64,000 nucleotides of DNA from Capilliphycus robustus (GCF_034932365.1 NZ_JAYGHR010000073.1:40693-104692), one strand, 5' to 3'; numbered from the stretch's first letter, positions 1-9,969 are shown. Notes: generated by a model not told the origin, from the sequence alone. Numbers and translations: made by a program.

Positions 1-1
1 T

Positions 2-913
2 CAAGGCTTGAAAATTTTTAACTTCGGAGTTAATGGCGCAACCGCTCAAGTTGTTAACTATATTTTGAGGGAGGTATTAACACCGGAACAACTGCCAAAA
101 ATGATCGTTTGGGCGGATGGTGTACGAGCATTAAATAGTGGTCGAATTGATCGCACTTATCAATCCATTATGGCTTCAGAAGGACACAAACGTTTAGCCT
201 CGGGCGTTCGTCCTCAATTGGCTCAAAATCAATCTGAACAGACCCAAATCTGTTATCAAATGCCAAAATCTTGTATGGCTCAACCGAAGTGGAATTTTCC
301 TAAAGCCAGTCAAGAGAATCAACAGTTAGAAACAGAAATTGCTGTTGAACCTTTAGACTTAGAATCCGAATCTGAAACGTTTTATTTCGTTCAATTTGAA
401 CAGTCAGAAACGCCTCAATTGAATAATCTTTTGTATCGTTCCTCTGAGCCAATCACCGCTACACCTGTTTCCTTGGGTACGACTATTGATGCCAATGGAT
501 TTTTACCCCAATCTAATCGCTTTAATCCCAACACTTACTATCAACAACGTCCCTATGTTTCGGGTCAATATGATGGGGATTATCGAGCGTTTAATTTAGG
601 GGGAGAACAGGCTAGAGCATTGAGTTTTCTGGTGGGATTTGTCAAGACGAGAAATATTCCGCTTGTTTTTGTGAATTTGCCCCTAACTGATGATTATTTA
701 GATTCGTTTCGTTGGTGGGCAGAACAGGAATTTAGAAACCATATGCAGCGACTTTCCAAAGAGTATGGATTTCTCTTTATTGATCTCTCTGAACAAGCAT
801 TAACCCGTTATGAATATTTTGTTGATCCGAGTCATTTGAACCGTTATGGAGCCAGAGTTGTTGCTCAGAAATTAGTCGGACAATCTGCAATTCCTTGGCC
901 GCGAGCGAAGTAA
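2..913 (+). CDS. DUF1574-family protein, C-terminal part (5' end outside window)
   Basis: The reading frame is open to the left edge (the codons before the first possible start read Q-G), so this is the 3' part of a longer gene. The visible ~303 residues fit the cyanobacterial DUF1574 family, SGNH-hydrolase-like proteins of unknown substrate. A 'FNFGVNGAT' segment lies near the left edge, and the C-terminal 'DLSEQALTRYEYFVDPSHLNRYGA' region holds an Asp-x-x-His pair (DPSH) like the catalytic block of SGNH hydrolases; the N-terminal nucleophile block is not visible. The end overlaps nothing; dprA begins 20 bases after the stop. Family call is from memory of conserved segments; function is not known. 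Confidence 0.7.
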   Translation, partial: QGLKIFNFGVNGATAQVVNYILREVLTPEQLPKMIVWADGVRALNSGRIDRTYQSIMASEGHKRLASGVRPQLAQNQSEQTQICYQMPKSCMAQPKWNFPKASQENQQLETEIAVEPLDLESESETFYFVQFEQSETPQLNNLLYRSSEPITATPVSLGTTIDANGFLPQSNRFNPNTYYQQRPYVSGQYDGDYRAFNLGGEQARALSFLVGFVKTRNIPLVFVNLPLTDDYLDSFRWWAEQEFRNHMQRLSKEYGFLFIDLSEQALTRYEYFVDPSHLNRYGARVVAQKLVGQSAIPWPRAK

Positions 914-920
914 TAACGAT

Positions 921-927
921 AGGAGAG
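921..927 (+). promoter_or_regulatory. Ribosome binding site deciding the dprA start
   Basis: AGGAGAG lies 6 bases before the GTG at 934. A longer in-frame start (TTG at 895) would overlap the upstream gene and has no such site, so GTG 934 is preferred. Confidence 0.6.
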
Positions 928-933
928 AAAAAC

Positions 934-2067
934 GTGCTAGAGGAACGGGATTATTGGGTTTGTTGGTCGCAAATTTCAGGAGTCGGGCCGATTTCCTTGC
1001 AACGCCTCCGCCTGCATTTTGGTACAGTCAAAACAGCTTGGGAAGCTTCTACTCAAGAGTTACAAAAAGTGGAGGGTTTTGGACGACAAACCGCCGAAAA
1101 AGTGGCAGAGCAGCGAGTCAAATTTGACTGCGATCAATTTATCAAAAGTCATTCCGAAAAAAACCCTGATTTTTGGACTCCTGCTGATACAGATTATCCG
1201 CGTTTACTCTTAGAAATTCCGACACCACCACCTGTTTTATATTATCGGGGAACCATTGAACCCGAAGAAAACCAAGGAATTAGACCGACTGTTGGGATTG
1301 TTGGAACTCGTGAACCTTCTGAATATGGGCGGCGTTGGACGCGCAAAATTAGCAGTGTATTAGCCAAAAGTGGCTTAACGATTATATCAGGAATGGCGGC
1401 CGGAATTGATACCGAAGCCCATTCTAGTTGTTTGGATGCAGGCGGACGAACACTGGCTATTTTTGGGACGGGAGTTGATATTATTTACCCCAAAGATAAC
1501 CGTCAATTGTCTGAAAGAGTTATTCAAAATGGTTTAGTAATTAGTGAATATCCCGCAGGAACAAAGCCCAATCCTCGACATTTTCCCAGTCGAAATCGGA
1601 TTATTGCGGGTTTAAGTCGAGCCGTATTTGTGATGGAAGCAGGTCAAAAATCAGGAGCATTAATTACCGCTTATGTGGCGAATGAGTTTTGTCGAGATGT
1701 GTATGTTTTACCTGGACGTTTAGATGATGAAAAGTCTCAAGGTTGTTTAAAGTTAATTAATGGGGGTGCGAGTTTAATTCCCGTAGAAATCGAAGAGTTA
1801 TTAGAACAACTTGGCGCTATCCCAAAACTCGATACTCCTCAACAATTATCCTTGCTGGAACCGCCTGCAAAACCTCAACCTTCTATTCCGACTCTAGAAC
1901 CGAATTTAGCCCAAGTTTTTCAGGCTATCTCTTCTGAAGCCACTGCTTTTGATATGATTGTTCAACAAACGGAATTAGAGGCGGCTATCGTTTCAAGTTC
2001 GTTGTTACAGTTGGAACTTTTGGGGTTAGTTTCTCAGTTACCCGGAATGCGTTATCAACGTTGTTAA
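934..2067 (+). CDS. dprA: DNA-processing protein DprA
   Basis: 377-residue DprA/Smf, the cytoplasmic loader of RecA onto incoming single-stranded DNA during natural transformation. The N-terminal ~65 residues form a helix-hairpin-helix/SAM-like region ('GVGPISLQRL', 'VEGFGRQTAEKV'). The Rossmann core follows with 'GIVGTREPSEYG' (about 121-132), 'SGMAAGIDTEAH' (152-163), the 'YPKDNRQL' turn and the signature 'FPSRNRIIAGLS' (217-228). The last ~60 residues fit the DprA winged-helix domain. Length is normal for the family. The GTG start is chosen because of the AGGAGAG site. It follows the DUF1574 gene by 20 bases and could be co-transcribed. Identification is secure. Confidence 0.95.
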   Translation: MLEERDYWVCWSQISGVGPISLQRLRLHFGTVKTAWEASTQELQKVEGFGRQTAEKVAEQRVKFDCDQFIKSHSEKNPDFWTPADTDYPRLLLEIPTPPPVLYYRGTIEPEENQGIRPTVGIVGTREPSEYGRRWTRKISSVLAKSGLTIISGMAAGIDTEAHSSCLDAGGRTLAIFGTGVDIIYPKDNRQLSERVIQNGLVISEYPAGTKPNPRHFPSRNRIIAGLSRAVFVMEAGQKSGALITAYVANEFCRDVYVLPGRLDDEKSQGCLKLINGGASLIPVEIEELLEQLGAIPKLDTPQQLSLLEPPAKPQPSIPTLEPNLAQVFQAISSEATAFDMIVQQTELEAAIVSSSLLQLELLGLVSQLPGMRYQRC

Positions 2068-2079
2068 TTGTTGGTTAAT

Positions 2080-2216
2080 GGTAGGGGCGGGTTCTGTAAG
2101 AGCTATAATATCACTCAGGGATTGAACTAAACCCGCCCCCAATATTAGAGCGACTGCCAGGGCGGGTTTATCAATGTAGTTTGTGGGATGAATAAATCTT
2201 TTTGAACCCGCCCTTA
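2080..2216. repeat. Double inverted repeat of the AACCCGCCCCTA family
   Basis: Two back-to-back inverted pairs fill the dprA-VOC gap: TAGGGGCGGGTTC (2082-2094) with AACCCGCCCC near 2129-2138, then AGGGCGGGTTTA near 2159-2170 with GAACCCGCCCTTAC near 2203-2216. The same core recurs at 11.1, 40.5, 43.2, 55.0 and 60.5 kb. This copy lacks the outer terminal repeats seen in the full-length elements. Both pairs could fold as hairpins in transcripts. Confidence 0.8.
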
Positions 2217-2281
2217 CGTTAAGATGAATAAATCTATGCTAAACTCAATAAAAATTGTATTTTCCTCAAGACGTTAAACCG

Positions 2282-2722
2282 ATGACGGATCATTCTTTTC
2301 CTCGCTTTCATCTCGCTTTTCCTGTATTAGACTTAGAACAAACTCGCTCTTTTTATAAAGATGTATTGGGGTGTATAGAAGGGCGAAGTAGTGAGAGATG
2401 GGTTGATTTTGACTTTTTTGGACATCAAATTACGGCTCATTTAGAATCATCAGAAGAGGGTGCGATTTCGACGAACTTTGTTGATGGTGAAAATGTTCCT
2501 GTGCGTCATTTCGGAGCGATTTTAGAGTGGAATGAATGGCATAAATTGTCTGAATCTTTACAAAATAAACAAATAGAATTTATCATTAAACCTCAAATTC
2601 GTTTTCAAGGACAAGTGGGTGAACAAGCGACTTTATTTATCAAAGATCCCAGTGGAAATGTCTTAGAGTTTAAATCGTTTCAAGATGAAAGTAATATTTT
2701 TGCAACGGATATGAAGGCTTAA
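2282..2722 (+). CDS. VOC (glyoxalase/dioxygenase) superfamily protein
   Basis: 146-residue protein of the vicinal oxygen chelate fold. It opens with 'RFHLAFPVLDLEQTRSFY', the typical first beta-alpha unit with a metal-ligand His, and closes with 'LFIKDPSGNVLEFKSF', the classic final strand with the Glu ligand. One protein has the two modules of a small VOC enzyme. Relatives are annotated as glyoxalase-like or dioxygenase-like; the substrate cannot be told from sequence. ATG 2282 is chosen over a TTG 27 bases upstream because VOC proteins start close to the first strand. No clear Shine-Dalgarno site. The gene stands alone between a repeat and a converging membrane protein gene. Confidence 0.8.
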   Translation: MTDHSFPRFHLAFPVLDLEQTRSFYKDVLGCIEGRSSERWVDFDFFGHQITAHLESSEEGAISTNFVDGENVPVRHFGAILEWNEWHKLSESLQNKQIEFIIKPQIRFQGQVGEQATLFIKDPSGNVLEFKSFQDESNIFATDMKA

Positions 2723-2737
2723 ACCCATTAATTTGAC

Positions 2738-5700
2738 TTATTCCCATTCTTCTAATTCACTCACCCAATTTTGCAATGTTGCAATCATTTGTTCTCGTCG
2801 AGTTTCAAAGTTAGCCGCAATCCAAATTAACACTAAACCCACAATAAAACCAATAATCCATTTAAAAAATGAATAAATCGAATTGAGAATCAACAGTTGG
2901 TTAACAGCATTAATCAAGAATGTTACCGTACCCACGTATAAAAAAGCCCTAATTCGCAATCCTAAGCCGATAAAAATGGCAATCAAACTAATAAAACCGG
3001 GAATAATTCCAGTCCATTGATTCGTTAACAATGCGGCTACACAAATCATACCTATTCCACAAATTCTAATCCAATGACGCAAGAGTTTTTGTTCGGGACG
3101 TTGTAAACTGGGATCAACTTGGGCAAAATATAACAAAGACAATCCGGGAAGAAGTGTATCACCTAAAGCACCTAAATTATTTTCTGTTAACAATAACCAG
3201 CGATAATAAGCAAAATTGATTAATCCAATACTAAAATAAGTGAGTTTAATATTGCCCGTAAATCGAGCTAAAACCACATATAAAATAATGGCTAAACTAA
3301 CAGAAATATACCAAGATAGTTCTAAGTTTGACCCTGCCATAATTGTTGTAAAAACCACAGTCAAGACGGGTATAATCATCGCGACTCGCCGCCAGGGTTT
3401 AAGCTGCCATCCCCAACTTTCCCAAGGAATAAAATAAATAAAATACGCAATGAGAGAGGCAATGGCACCGCTCCAGGGAATTAATAATCCTTCTAAATTC
3501 AAAATATCGCTAATAAAGTAAGTCATTGCTGCGGCTTGTAAACATCCAATATAAACCCAAAATTCCGCTTCAATAGCATTAGAATGATAACGACCTTGAA
3601 AAATGGCATATCGAGTTAAAAAGATTCCGATTCCTAAACTTAACCAGGAGTTGAGTTCAGAAGGAAGAGACAGAGAAGCTATTAAAAAACAGCTACTCAT
3701 TGCCCAGTGAAGATGAGCAATATTTTTCACTTCATTCTCACTCAGATGTAGATAATGAATGAGTTGAGGTGATAATAGACGATAAACGTAAAGGATTGTT
3801 GTTCCTAAGCCTGCAAAGGCAATGAATTGTTCTCCAATGGGGGCAGAATATGTGTTATAAAATAATAGTTGATAAGCCGCGAGGGAAACGCCAAAAATCC
3901 CCATATAGGTTAGAGGTTTTAACTCAGGACTCCGCCGCCCGACTCCGATTAAAATGAATGCTAGGATAAATAAACTGGTTCCTGTCCAGTTATCAAAACT
4001 GCCGGATGACCTTAAAACTGCACCAAATATTCCGTAAAATAGGGGTAGAATTTGCCAGGGATTGGATAGATGATGAATTCTATTTCTATGTCGCCAATAA
4101 TCTCCTAAAATTTGGGTGATTAATCCTAAAATTAGATTGGCAATGGATAAATTAAAAAGGGCGTTGTCTGTAAAGCTGAGAACGTGAGCCATTAAAAGTT
4201 CGAGTTGCCAACCGAAAATGTAAACGAAAAAAGGGAAAGTTGAGTCTTCTGTCTCTGATGGGGGAGGATTGAAAAGCCGAATCATCACTGCTATAATTGA
4301 GATAAAAGTTGCTACAGTGATTGGAATTGACGGGGTTAAAAGTTGCCAATAAATTCCCACAACATACCCGGTTAAACCGATTAATTCAACCCAACATAAA
4401 AGGACTGTCCAGCTTTCGATAGCAATAGCATACAGAACCGTGATAGAATTCGATAAGCGGTTTAATATAGCCTGACCTATCCAGAGTAAATTGAGCGCAA
4501 TTGCCCCCACAACTAACCCGCGTGCTAAAGTTAAATCGGGGATAGTTTCCCAGGCTAAAAATCCTGAAAAAGTTAACCCAAAACCTACGGTTAGAATAGC
4601 TGAAAGTTGACTTTGAAGATGATTGGTATTCAAAATCATTACCGCAGTGCCAACACCCCAACTGATTAACCGAATTCCAGGGATTCTAAATACCAGTAAT
4701 TGTAATAATATTGCTCCTATAATACTGAATTGACTGGCTAATTGTCGGCGTTGGGGAATCAGACGAGCGATACTGGTTAATGCAATTGGAGTCATTAACC
4801 ACATAATTCCCCATTGACTCAACCCTTGACAAGTAAAGTTTTCACAGAAAGAAGCGGAATTCTCAGTTGAATGACCATAAAAGAATTGATAACTCAAACC
4901 TGCTAAGATTAATCCCATGTGCCAAGCACTTTTGAGAATGGAATGCGGAATTAGGATGGTTTGTGAGCGAGTAAAAATGGTGTAGAATAACCACTCTAAT
5001 ATCATCAATACAATTGATAATATTCCCCATTGTTCTAAACGAAGTTGAGGAAAAAATAATTCAATAAAACTGGCTAAAGTTAGTAAACCTGTAACATGGG
5101 TAAGATAAACGAGAAAAACCCTTGGGGATTGACGCCGAATCGTATAAACGACTAAAATCAGTGTAGATGCTAATAAGTTAAGCGATCGCACAACGGGATC
5201 AAGAAGCGAAATTGCTGTTAAAATCACACCCAATCCTAAGCTAATTTTCTCTCCAAATCGAGCTAAATTTTGCTTTTGCTGCTGATGAATCCAGTCCGTT
5301 AATGCTAGCATCAACCCTAAATAAATCAATCCCACTAAACCTAGTAATACCCAAGGATTATCCTGAGATTGCGTGATTTGGAGAGAAAATTCTATAATAT
5401 TTTGTTGGCTTTCTATAGGAATTAAACGCCAAACTAAACTAAACGCTTGAAGTCCAATCGCAAAAATCAAAGCTAAATCTTTCTGGTGCCAAAACTGTCT
5501 TAAATTGATTCCAAAAATTACCAACGCAATGCTACTCACGCCTAAAGCTTGTTCGGGTTGATTTTCGATAGAAACAAGCCAACCTGCGGCTAATAGAAGA
5601 TAAGCAAATGGTTGTAAAATAACCTCTGAATAAAGAGATAATAAGCCTCCAGTTAACCCTAAAGCAAATCCGAATTGAGAAACATCAAGATTGACGACAA

Positions 5701-6598
5701 AAATGGCTCGCCACCAGAGAAAAGCGACAGGAACAAGGCAAAATATTAAAGGTAAGTTTTCCAGCCTGTTTAAGCTAATCTGTTCCTGTTCCTGACGACG
5801 ACAAAAAGTAACAAATCCAGTCCCAATAATTCCTAAATAAACAGCAATCAATGGAAAGCCTGGTACTCTCCAACCTAATTGTAAATAACTGAGTCCGAGT
5901 TGATTCAGAATTAGCAATGCTTGGAGTGAAATTCCGGGGGATTCTCTTGCCGTTGAAATGGGATTGAAAAGAATTGTAATTCCTGTTAAAATAATGATAG
6001 CGATCGCACCAAATAAAGCGGTGATGGAATCCAGTAATCCTAAACTATCAATCGCCCAAAAATTTAGCGGAATTAACAGCAATGTCACCCATTTTAAGGT
6101 TTGTGAAGTTAAAGGCAGACTACTGTTCATTCCCAGCCAAACCGTAGCGATAAAAAACCCTAAAGTATAAGCAAATAAGACTCCATATTGAGCAATCGTT
6201 GGTAATTCTTGCCATCGGCTCGCGACTAATACCCCTGAAGAAACCAACACCATAAATAATCCCAAAAATAGCAGCCATCGCACGCTAAATTCGGCTTGAA
6301 AAGAAGACCACAAACGGGAAGGTAAATTGACTAGATTGCGACGGGATTGACCTTGATCGACTGCGACAGGTATTGTTAGACTGGGGCTTTCCTGAACTGT
6401 TGCTGAAGAGGCTATCTCAACTGAAGTATCAGGCGGAGGCGGAAGCGGTTGACTGAGATATTGCTGACTAAGTTGAAGCAGTTGTTCATCAGACAACAAA
6501 CCTAAGTGCAACCATGCTTCTAAACCCTCTAACAAAACCGGATTGTCAGCCCGAACACGAATTTGAATTTCAATAAATTTGATTAGAGGAGAAGACAT
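2738..6598 (-). CDS. Giant polytopic membrane protein, unknown function
   Basis: About 1286 residues. The first ~60 form a soluble segment ('LLEGLEAWLHLGLLSDEQLLQL', shaped like the head of DUF2157-type proteins), then a Pro/Ser-rich linker, and from about residue 105 on an almost unbroken series of hydrophobic helices (well over thirty by eye). Short, weakly charged loops and no catalytic motif are visible. The end is 'LQNWVSELEEWE', soluble. It is convergent with the VOC gene (15-base gap). I recognise it only as a cyanobacterial conserved type; no function should be assigned. ATG 6598 (MSSPLIKF) is preferred to a TTG 75 bases upstream, though neither has a clear ribosome binding site. Confidence 0.75.
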   Translation of the reverse strand: MSSPLIKFIEIQIRVRADNPVLLEGLEAWLHLGLLSDEQLLQLSQQYLSQPLPPPPDTSVEIASSATVQESPSLTIPVAVDQGQSRRNLVNLPSRLWSSFQAEFSVRWLLFLGLFMVLVSSGVLVASRWQELPTIAQYGVLFAYTLGFFIATVWLGMNSSLPLTSQTLKWVTLLLIPLNFWAIDSLGLLDSITALFGAIAIIILTGITILFNPISTARESPGISLQALLILNQLGLSYLQLGWRVPGFPLIAVYLGIIGTGFVTFCRRQEQEQISLNRLENLPLIFCLVPVAFLWWRAIFVVNLDVSQFGFALGLTGGLLSLYSEVILQPFAYLLLAAGWLVSIENQPEQALGVSSIALVIFGINLRQFWHQKDLALIFAIGLQAFSLVWRLIPIESQQNIIEFSLQITQSQDNPWVLLGLVGLIYLGLMLALTDWIHQQQKQNLARFGEKISLGLGVILTAISLLDPVVRSLNLLASTLILVVYTIRRQSPRVFLVYLTHVTGLLTLASFIELFFPQLRLEQWGILSIVLMILEWLFYTIFTRSQTILIPHSILKSAWHMGLILAGLSYQFFYGHSTENSASFCENFTCQGLSQWGIMWLMTPIALTSIARLIPQRRQLASQFSIIGAILLQLLVFRIPGIRLISWGVGTAVMILNTNHLQSQLSAILTVGFGLTFSGFLAWETIPDLTLARGLVVGAIALNLLWIGQAILNRLSNSITVLYAIAIESWTVLLCWVELIGLTGYVVGIYWQLLTPSIPITVATFISIIAVMIRLFNPPPSETEDSTFPFFVYIFGWQLELLMAHVLSFTDNALFNLSIANLILGLITQILGDYWRHRNRIHHLSNPWQILPLFYGIFGAVLRSSGSFDNWTGTSLFILAFILIGVGRRSPELKPLTYMGIFGVSLAAYQLLFYNTYSAPIGEQFIAFAGLGTTILYVYRLLSPQLIHYLHLSENEVKNIAHLHWAMSSCFLIASLSLPSELNSWLSLGIGIFLTRYAIFQGRYHSNAIEAEFWVYIGCLQAAAMTYFISDILNLEGLLIPWSGAIASLIAYFIYFIPWESWGWQLKPWRRVAMIIPVLTVVFTTIMAGSNLELSWYISVSLAIILYVVLARFTGNIKLTYFSIGLINFAYYRWLLLTENNLGALGDTLLPGLSLLYFAQVDPSLQRPEQKLLRHWIRICGIGMICVAALLTNQWTGIIPGFISLIAIFIGLGLRIRAFLYVGTVTFLINAVNQLLILNSIYSFFKWIIGFIVGLVLIWIAANFETRREQMIATLQNWVSELEEWE

Positions 6599-6802
6599 GA
6601 GTTTAAAAATGAAGAAATCGATCTGATCTTCTGGAGTGAGGCTAAGATAACATAATCGCTTTTCAAATAGCAATAAAGTCGGGAAAGGATTAAAATCTTT
6701 TTACAAAACTTAGAGTTGATTTAGATTAATAATCAGATTCGGGAACAAAATCCAGGGTCAATTCAGTCTGTTCTTCAAAGAAATCTAGAGAATATTTCAA
6801 CA

Positions 6803-7615
6803 ATGGCTAATCTTTTAATTCAAGCCGATTTTTCAGGCTCGGTTGATAGCAGTCGTTTTGCTGTACTGGGAAGTCTTCAAGACGATAATATTACGTTTCC
6901 GATTGAACTTCAAGATGAGCAGGGAAATCTTCTAACCTCCAATGCAGATGTTAGCCAACTCGAAATTTTACTTCGTGACGGAAATGATCGTTTAGAGGGT
7001 TCAACTCTTCAGAGAAATAGCGAATTAATTGTAGTTGGAAACCAAGGAGATGACGAAATTATCGGAAGCTTCAACGCGGATACTCTGTTTGGGGGACAGG
7101 ATGGAGATGATATTTTTGGGGGAGATGGCGACGATCAAATCTTTGGAAACTTAGGGGATGACTTTGTTTTGGATGGCGGACTTGGAAATGACGCCGTTTT
7201 TGGGGGTCAAGGTGACGATTATGTACGGGGTGGAGAAGGAGATGATCAAGTCTTTGGCGATCGCGGAAATGACGTGATTCATGGGGATGGAGGGGTTGAT
7301 CTCCTAACAGGTGGTGAAGGTCGAGATCAATTTATCATTGATTTAATGTTAGAAACTCCCACTAATAATCCCAACTTTGTTGATACGATTACCGACTTTA
7401 CATCCGGTGAAGATGAGATTACAATTTTTGGTATAGATTCAGCGTTTATTGAGGTGAGTAACTTAACTTCTGTTGGGGGTTCGTCTGGATTTATTCTCTA
7501 CGATATTCGGGATGGTGACATCGGTTCCGGTAGTGAAACTCCTATTGCTTTTATTAACCAAAACCCCGGTCTAACAACTGCATTAACGGTGGGTACAGAT
7601 ATTTTTGTGATTTAA
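6803..7615 (+). CDS. RTX-like calcium-binding repeat protein
   Basis: 270 residues. After a beta-rich head, residues about 79-175 carry a run of hemolysin-type nonapeptide repeats of the form GGxGxDxxx ('GGQDGDDIFGG', 'GGQGDDYVRGGEGDDQVFG'), which bind calcium in a parallel beta-roll. The tail ('DTITDFTSGEDEITIFGI') is the usual closing segment of cyanobacterial RTX proteins. There is no cleavable signal peptide; RTX proteins normally leave by type I secretion using a C-terminal signal, but no exporter is next to it. Such proteins are found at the cyanobacterial cell surface; the role of this one is unknown. Divergent from the giant membrane protein (204-base gap). Confidence 0.85.
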   Translation: MANLLIQADFSGSVDSSRFAVLGSLQDDNITFPIELQDEQGNLLTSNADVSQLEILLRDGNDRLEGSTLQRNSELIVVGNQGDDEIIGSFNADTLFGGQDGDDIFGGDGDDQIFGNLGDDFVLDGGLGNDAVFGGQGDDYVRGGEGDDQVFGDRGNDVIHGDGGVDLLTGGEGRDQFIIDLMLETPTNNPNFVDTITDFTSGEDEITIFGIDSAFIEVSNLTSVGGSSGFILYDIRDGDIGSGSETPIAFINQNPGLTTALTVGTDIFVI

Positions 7616-7664
7616 TCTACTAAAAAATAGGTAAAAATCGTAAATTTTATAGCCCACAAAAATG

Positions 7665-7727
7665 CTGAGGCACATTCTAGGAAAATCTCTAGACGTGCGC
7701 CTCAAAGTCAAGCTGTTAAGCTTTTTT
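7665..7727 (+). terminator. Candidate terminator after the RTX-like gene
   Basis: An imperfect inverted repeat (TGAGGCACATTCTAG ... CTCTAGACGTGCGCCTCA, 7665-7704) is followed by a short AAGCT/AGCTT stem and TTTTTT (7710-7727). The larger hairpin is separated from the T-run, so the call is tentative. Confidence 0.4.
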
Positions 7728-7810
7728 CATTGTGGAATCTCTCTTTTCTGACTCTCGGAACTTAAATCACGTAGCCATTGAATCGAGAGACTGCAATTTC
7801 CGCTTAAGAT

Positions 7811-8110
7811 TTAGTAATCGCTCGAATAGCGATCGCGCTTGCGACCTCCTCCAAATGAATTTTTCTTTTCAGGCGGTCGCGCTTTATTGACCTTGAGATC
7901 GCGTCCCATCCATTCGGCTCCATCAAGAGCTGCTATTGCGGCGTCTTCTTCAGACTCCTGCTTCATTTCGACAAATGCAAATCCTCGGGGGCGACCTGTT
8001 TCGCGGTCAGTTGGAATACTAATCCGTTGGACGGTGCCATATTCAGAAAATACGTCCTTGAGATCATCTTCCTTGACGTCGTAAGACAGGTTACCTACAT
8101 AAATCGACAT
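7811..8110 (-). CDS. RRM-type RNA-binding protein (cyanobacterial Rbp family)
   Basis: 99 residues with one RNA recognition motif: RNP2 'IYVGNL' at residues 3-8 and RNP1 'RGFAFVEM' at 42-49, then a short Gly/Arg tail ('SFGGGRKRDRYSS'). This is the single-RRM Rbp family of cyanobacteria, which bind single-stranded RNA; several members are induced by cold and some take part in mRNA localisation to thylakoids. The short Gly tail (rather than a long Gly-rich domain) is visible. GGAAG sits upstream of ATG 8110. It has a ~230-base upstream region free of genes, consistent with the long leaders of cold-responsive family members, but no specific element is identified. Confidence 0.93.
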   Translation of the reverse strand: MSIYVGNLSYDVKEDDLKDVFSEYGTVQRISIPTDRETGRPRGFAFVEMKQESEEDAAIAALDGAEWMGRDLKVNKARPPEKKNSFGGGRKRDRYSSDY

Positions 8111-8346
8111 ACGTTACTTCCAAAATCAGACGAATGTGAAAGATAGACATTTCGGAAGACAAGCTAGAGCCTATGAAACAGAACAAACGACTTGTACTGA
8201 AAGCAATAACTGCTACCGATACCTACTCTTTCATACTTATTGTAACACGATGAGTTCCAGTTAAGAGCTGAATCAGCGATTATCAATCAAAAATACCCCA
8301 AAATCCCTTGGCTAGAAGTATTACCTCAGTTCTAACTCTTCGCTAA

Positions 8347-9969
8347 CTATAAGCCCTTCTCCCCTGCTTCTGGAGTTGAGTCGGGTGACGCCGGAAGTTC
8401 AACTCGCCAAAGCCATCCTTTTTTATACATTTCTTCAACTTTGGCTTGGTAAATTTCCTCGATTCCTTTAATTAATACATCAGACGGACGATACAAAAAG
8501 ATATCACTAAAATTTTCATCAGGAAGTAGAGGAATATTCGACTGTACAACAAGTTGTAGATAAACATCGGACTTCAGTCGATGGCTAAAGGGCAGAATTC
8601 TTCCGGGTTCGGCATCACTAATCACCAGAGGAGTGGGAGAGAGATTGACAATTTCAGCAACAGCCGGAACATAACGGCTTCGGGTATAACTTTTATGCCA
8701 CCAAACCGGATGTAAAGAACTCACTAAACTGGATAAAATTCCGCTCACTGCGACCGCCCAAAAAATAGATTTCCAGCGTTTTTTTTGTTTTAAATTGAGG
8801 AAATTATCACTAATTTTATGAGTCAAAAGATAAGCCCAGGAAATCTGCAAACCCAAATAAGCCGGAATTCCATAACGAGTAATGGTTGATTGTTGTCCTC
8901 CGAATAATAAATCAGGTAACATCAAAGCCGTTCCGGTGACTCCCATTAACGCCATCACAAAAAACCAAGTTTTAACCGGAGTATTTTTAATCAAAATGTA
9001 AACAGAAGATCCGGCGAGAAAAATAATCAGATACAAGATTGGATTTAATAAACTGAAGCCTTGATTAAAATCAAAAATAATTCGGGTTAAATTCAAACCC
9101 CAAAATAACAGGATATTTTCGTCTCGACTCACCCGATGAGAGCTAGTATTATCGACTAAATCAGGAAAATTATTAAAAACAATCACTAACCAAGGCGAAA
9201 AGAGAACAACACTCAATAAAACCGCAGCCAAAGCCGGAATGATATAGTCTAACTTGCGCCATTGTTTCAGCCCAAACAAATAAATACCATGAGCCAAATA
9301 AACCAACACTGAAAACAGATGAGAATACAGTCCTAACGTTATACTAAACGCATAGATTCCCCAAGCAAAAACTTTAGATTTAACCGCTTTATCAGTTTGT
9401 GTGACTCGCAACGCCTTTAAGAATGCAGCACTTGAAAATAAAATGATAAACGTCCATAAACTATAGGCGCGAGCTTCTTGAGCATACAAAATATGAAAGG
9501 GAGAAATCGCAATAATTCCCATCGCCACCCAACCGACAGTCTCCGACTGAAACAGTTCTAAACATAACCAATATATCGCTGGAAAACAGAGCAAACTAAT
9601 CAACGCTGATAAACAGCGAATCGTCGCCACAGAATGATTAAAAATTTGCATCCAGAACCGAGCTAATAAATAGTAAAATGGAGAATGTTCGGGATGTTTT
9701 CTAAAGGTCGTAAAAGCATCTTTTAAACTTTTTTCTGCGGTCGGATATTGATAAATTTCAACTAAATCTCTAGCACTAATAATTTGACCTGTATAAACTT
9801 GGGGAATCAAATCATCATGCAAATAACCCGAACTTCTCAACGAGGTATGAACTTCATCATACCAATAGACTTTATAACCCAAATTAACAAACCGAAAGGC
9901 AATTCCTACGATGAGAAGAAGCGCCGCAAACTGTTGTAACCATCGGGTGGTAGATTTTGATTGTTCCAT
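8347..9969 (-). CDS. GT39-type (PMT/ArnT-like) membrane glycosyltransferase
   Basis: 540 residues with about a dozen membrane helices from residue 13 on and a C-terminal extracytoplasmic domain (from about 430). The first loop has 'YWYDEVHTSLRSSGY', matching the acidic D-E motif of GT-C fold enzymes such as ArnT and protein mannosyltransferases, and 'SPFHILYAQEARAYSLW' matches the second conserved loop (AQExRxY). Such enzymes move a sugar from a polyprenyl-phosphate donor to a lipid or protein on the outer face of the membrane. Donor and acceptor are unknown here; no cell-wall cluster surrounds it. Confidence 0.85.
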   Translation of the reverse strand: MEQSKSTTRWLQQFAALLLIVGIAFRFVNLGYKVYWYDEVHTSLRSSGYLHDDLIPQVYTGQIISARDLVEIYQYPTAEKSLKDAFTTFRKHPEHSPFYYLLARFWMQIFNHSVATIRCLSALISLLCFPAIYWLCLELFQSETVGWVAMGIIAISPFHILYAQEARAYSLWTFIILFSSAAFLKALRVTQTDKAVKSKVFAWGIYAFSITLGLYSHLFSVLVYLAHGIYLFGLKQWRKLDYIIPALAAVLLSVVLFSPWLVIVFNNFPDLVDNTSSHRVSRDENILLFWGLNLTRIIFDFNQGFSLLNPILYLIIFLAGSSVYILIKNTPVKTWFFVMALMGVTGTALMLPDLLFGGQQSTITRYGIPAYLGLQISWAYLLTHKISDNFLNLKQKKRWKSIFWAVAVSGILSSLVSSLHPVWWHKSYTRSRYVPAVAEIVNLSPTPLVISDAEPGRILPFSHRLKSDVYLQLVVQSNIPLLPDENFSDIFLYRPSDVLIKGIEEIYQAKVEEMYKKGWLWRVELPASPDSTPEAGEKGL

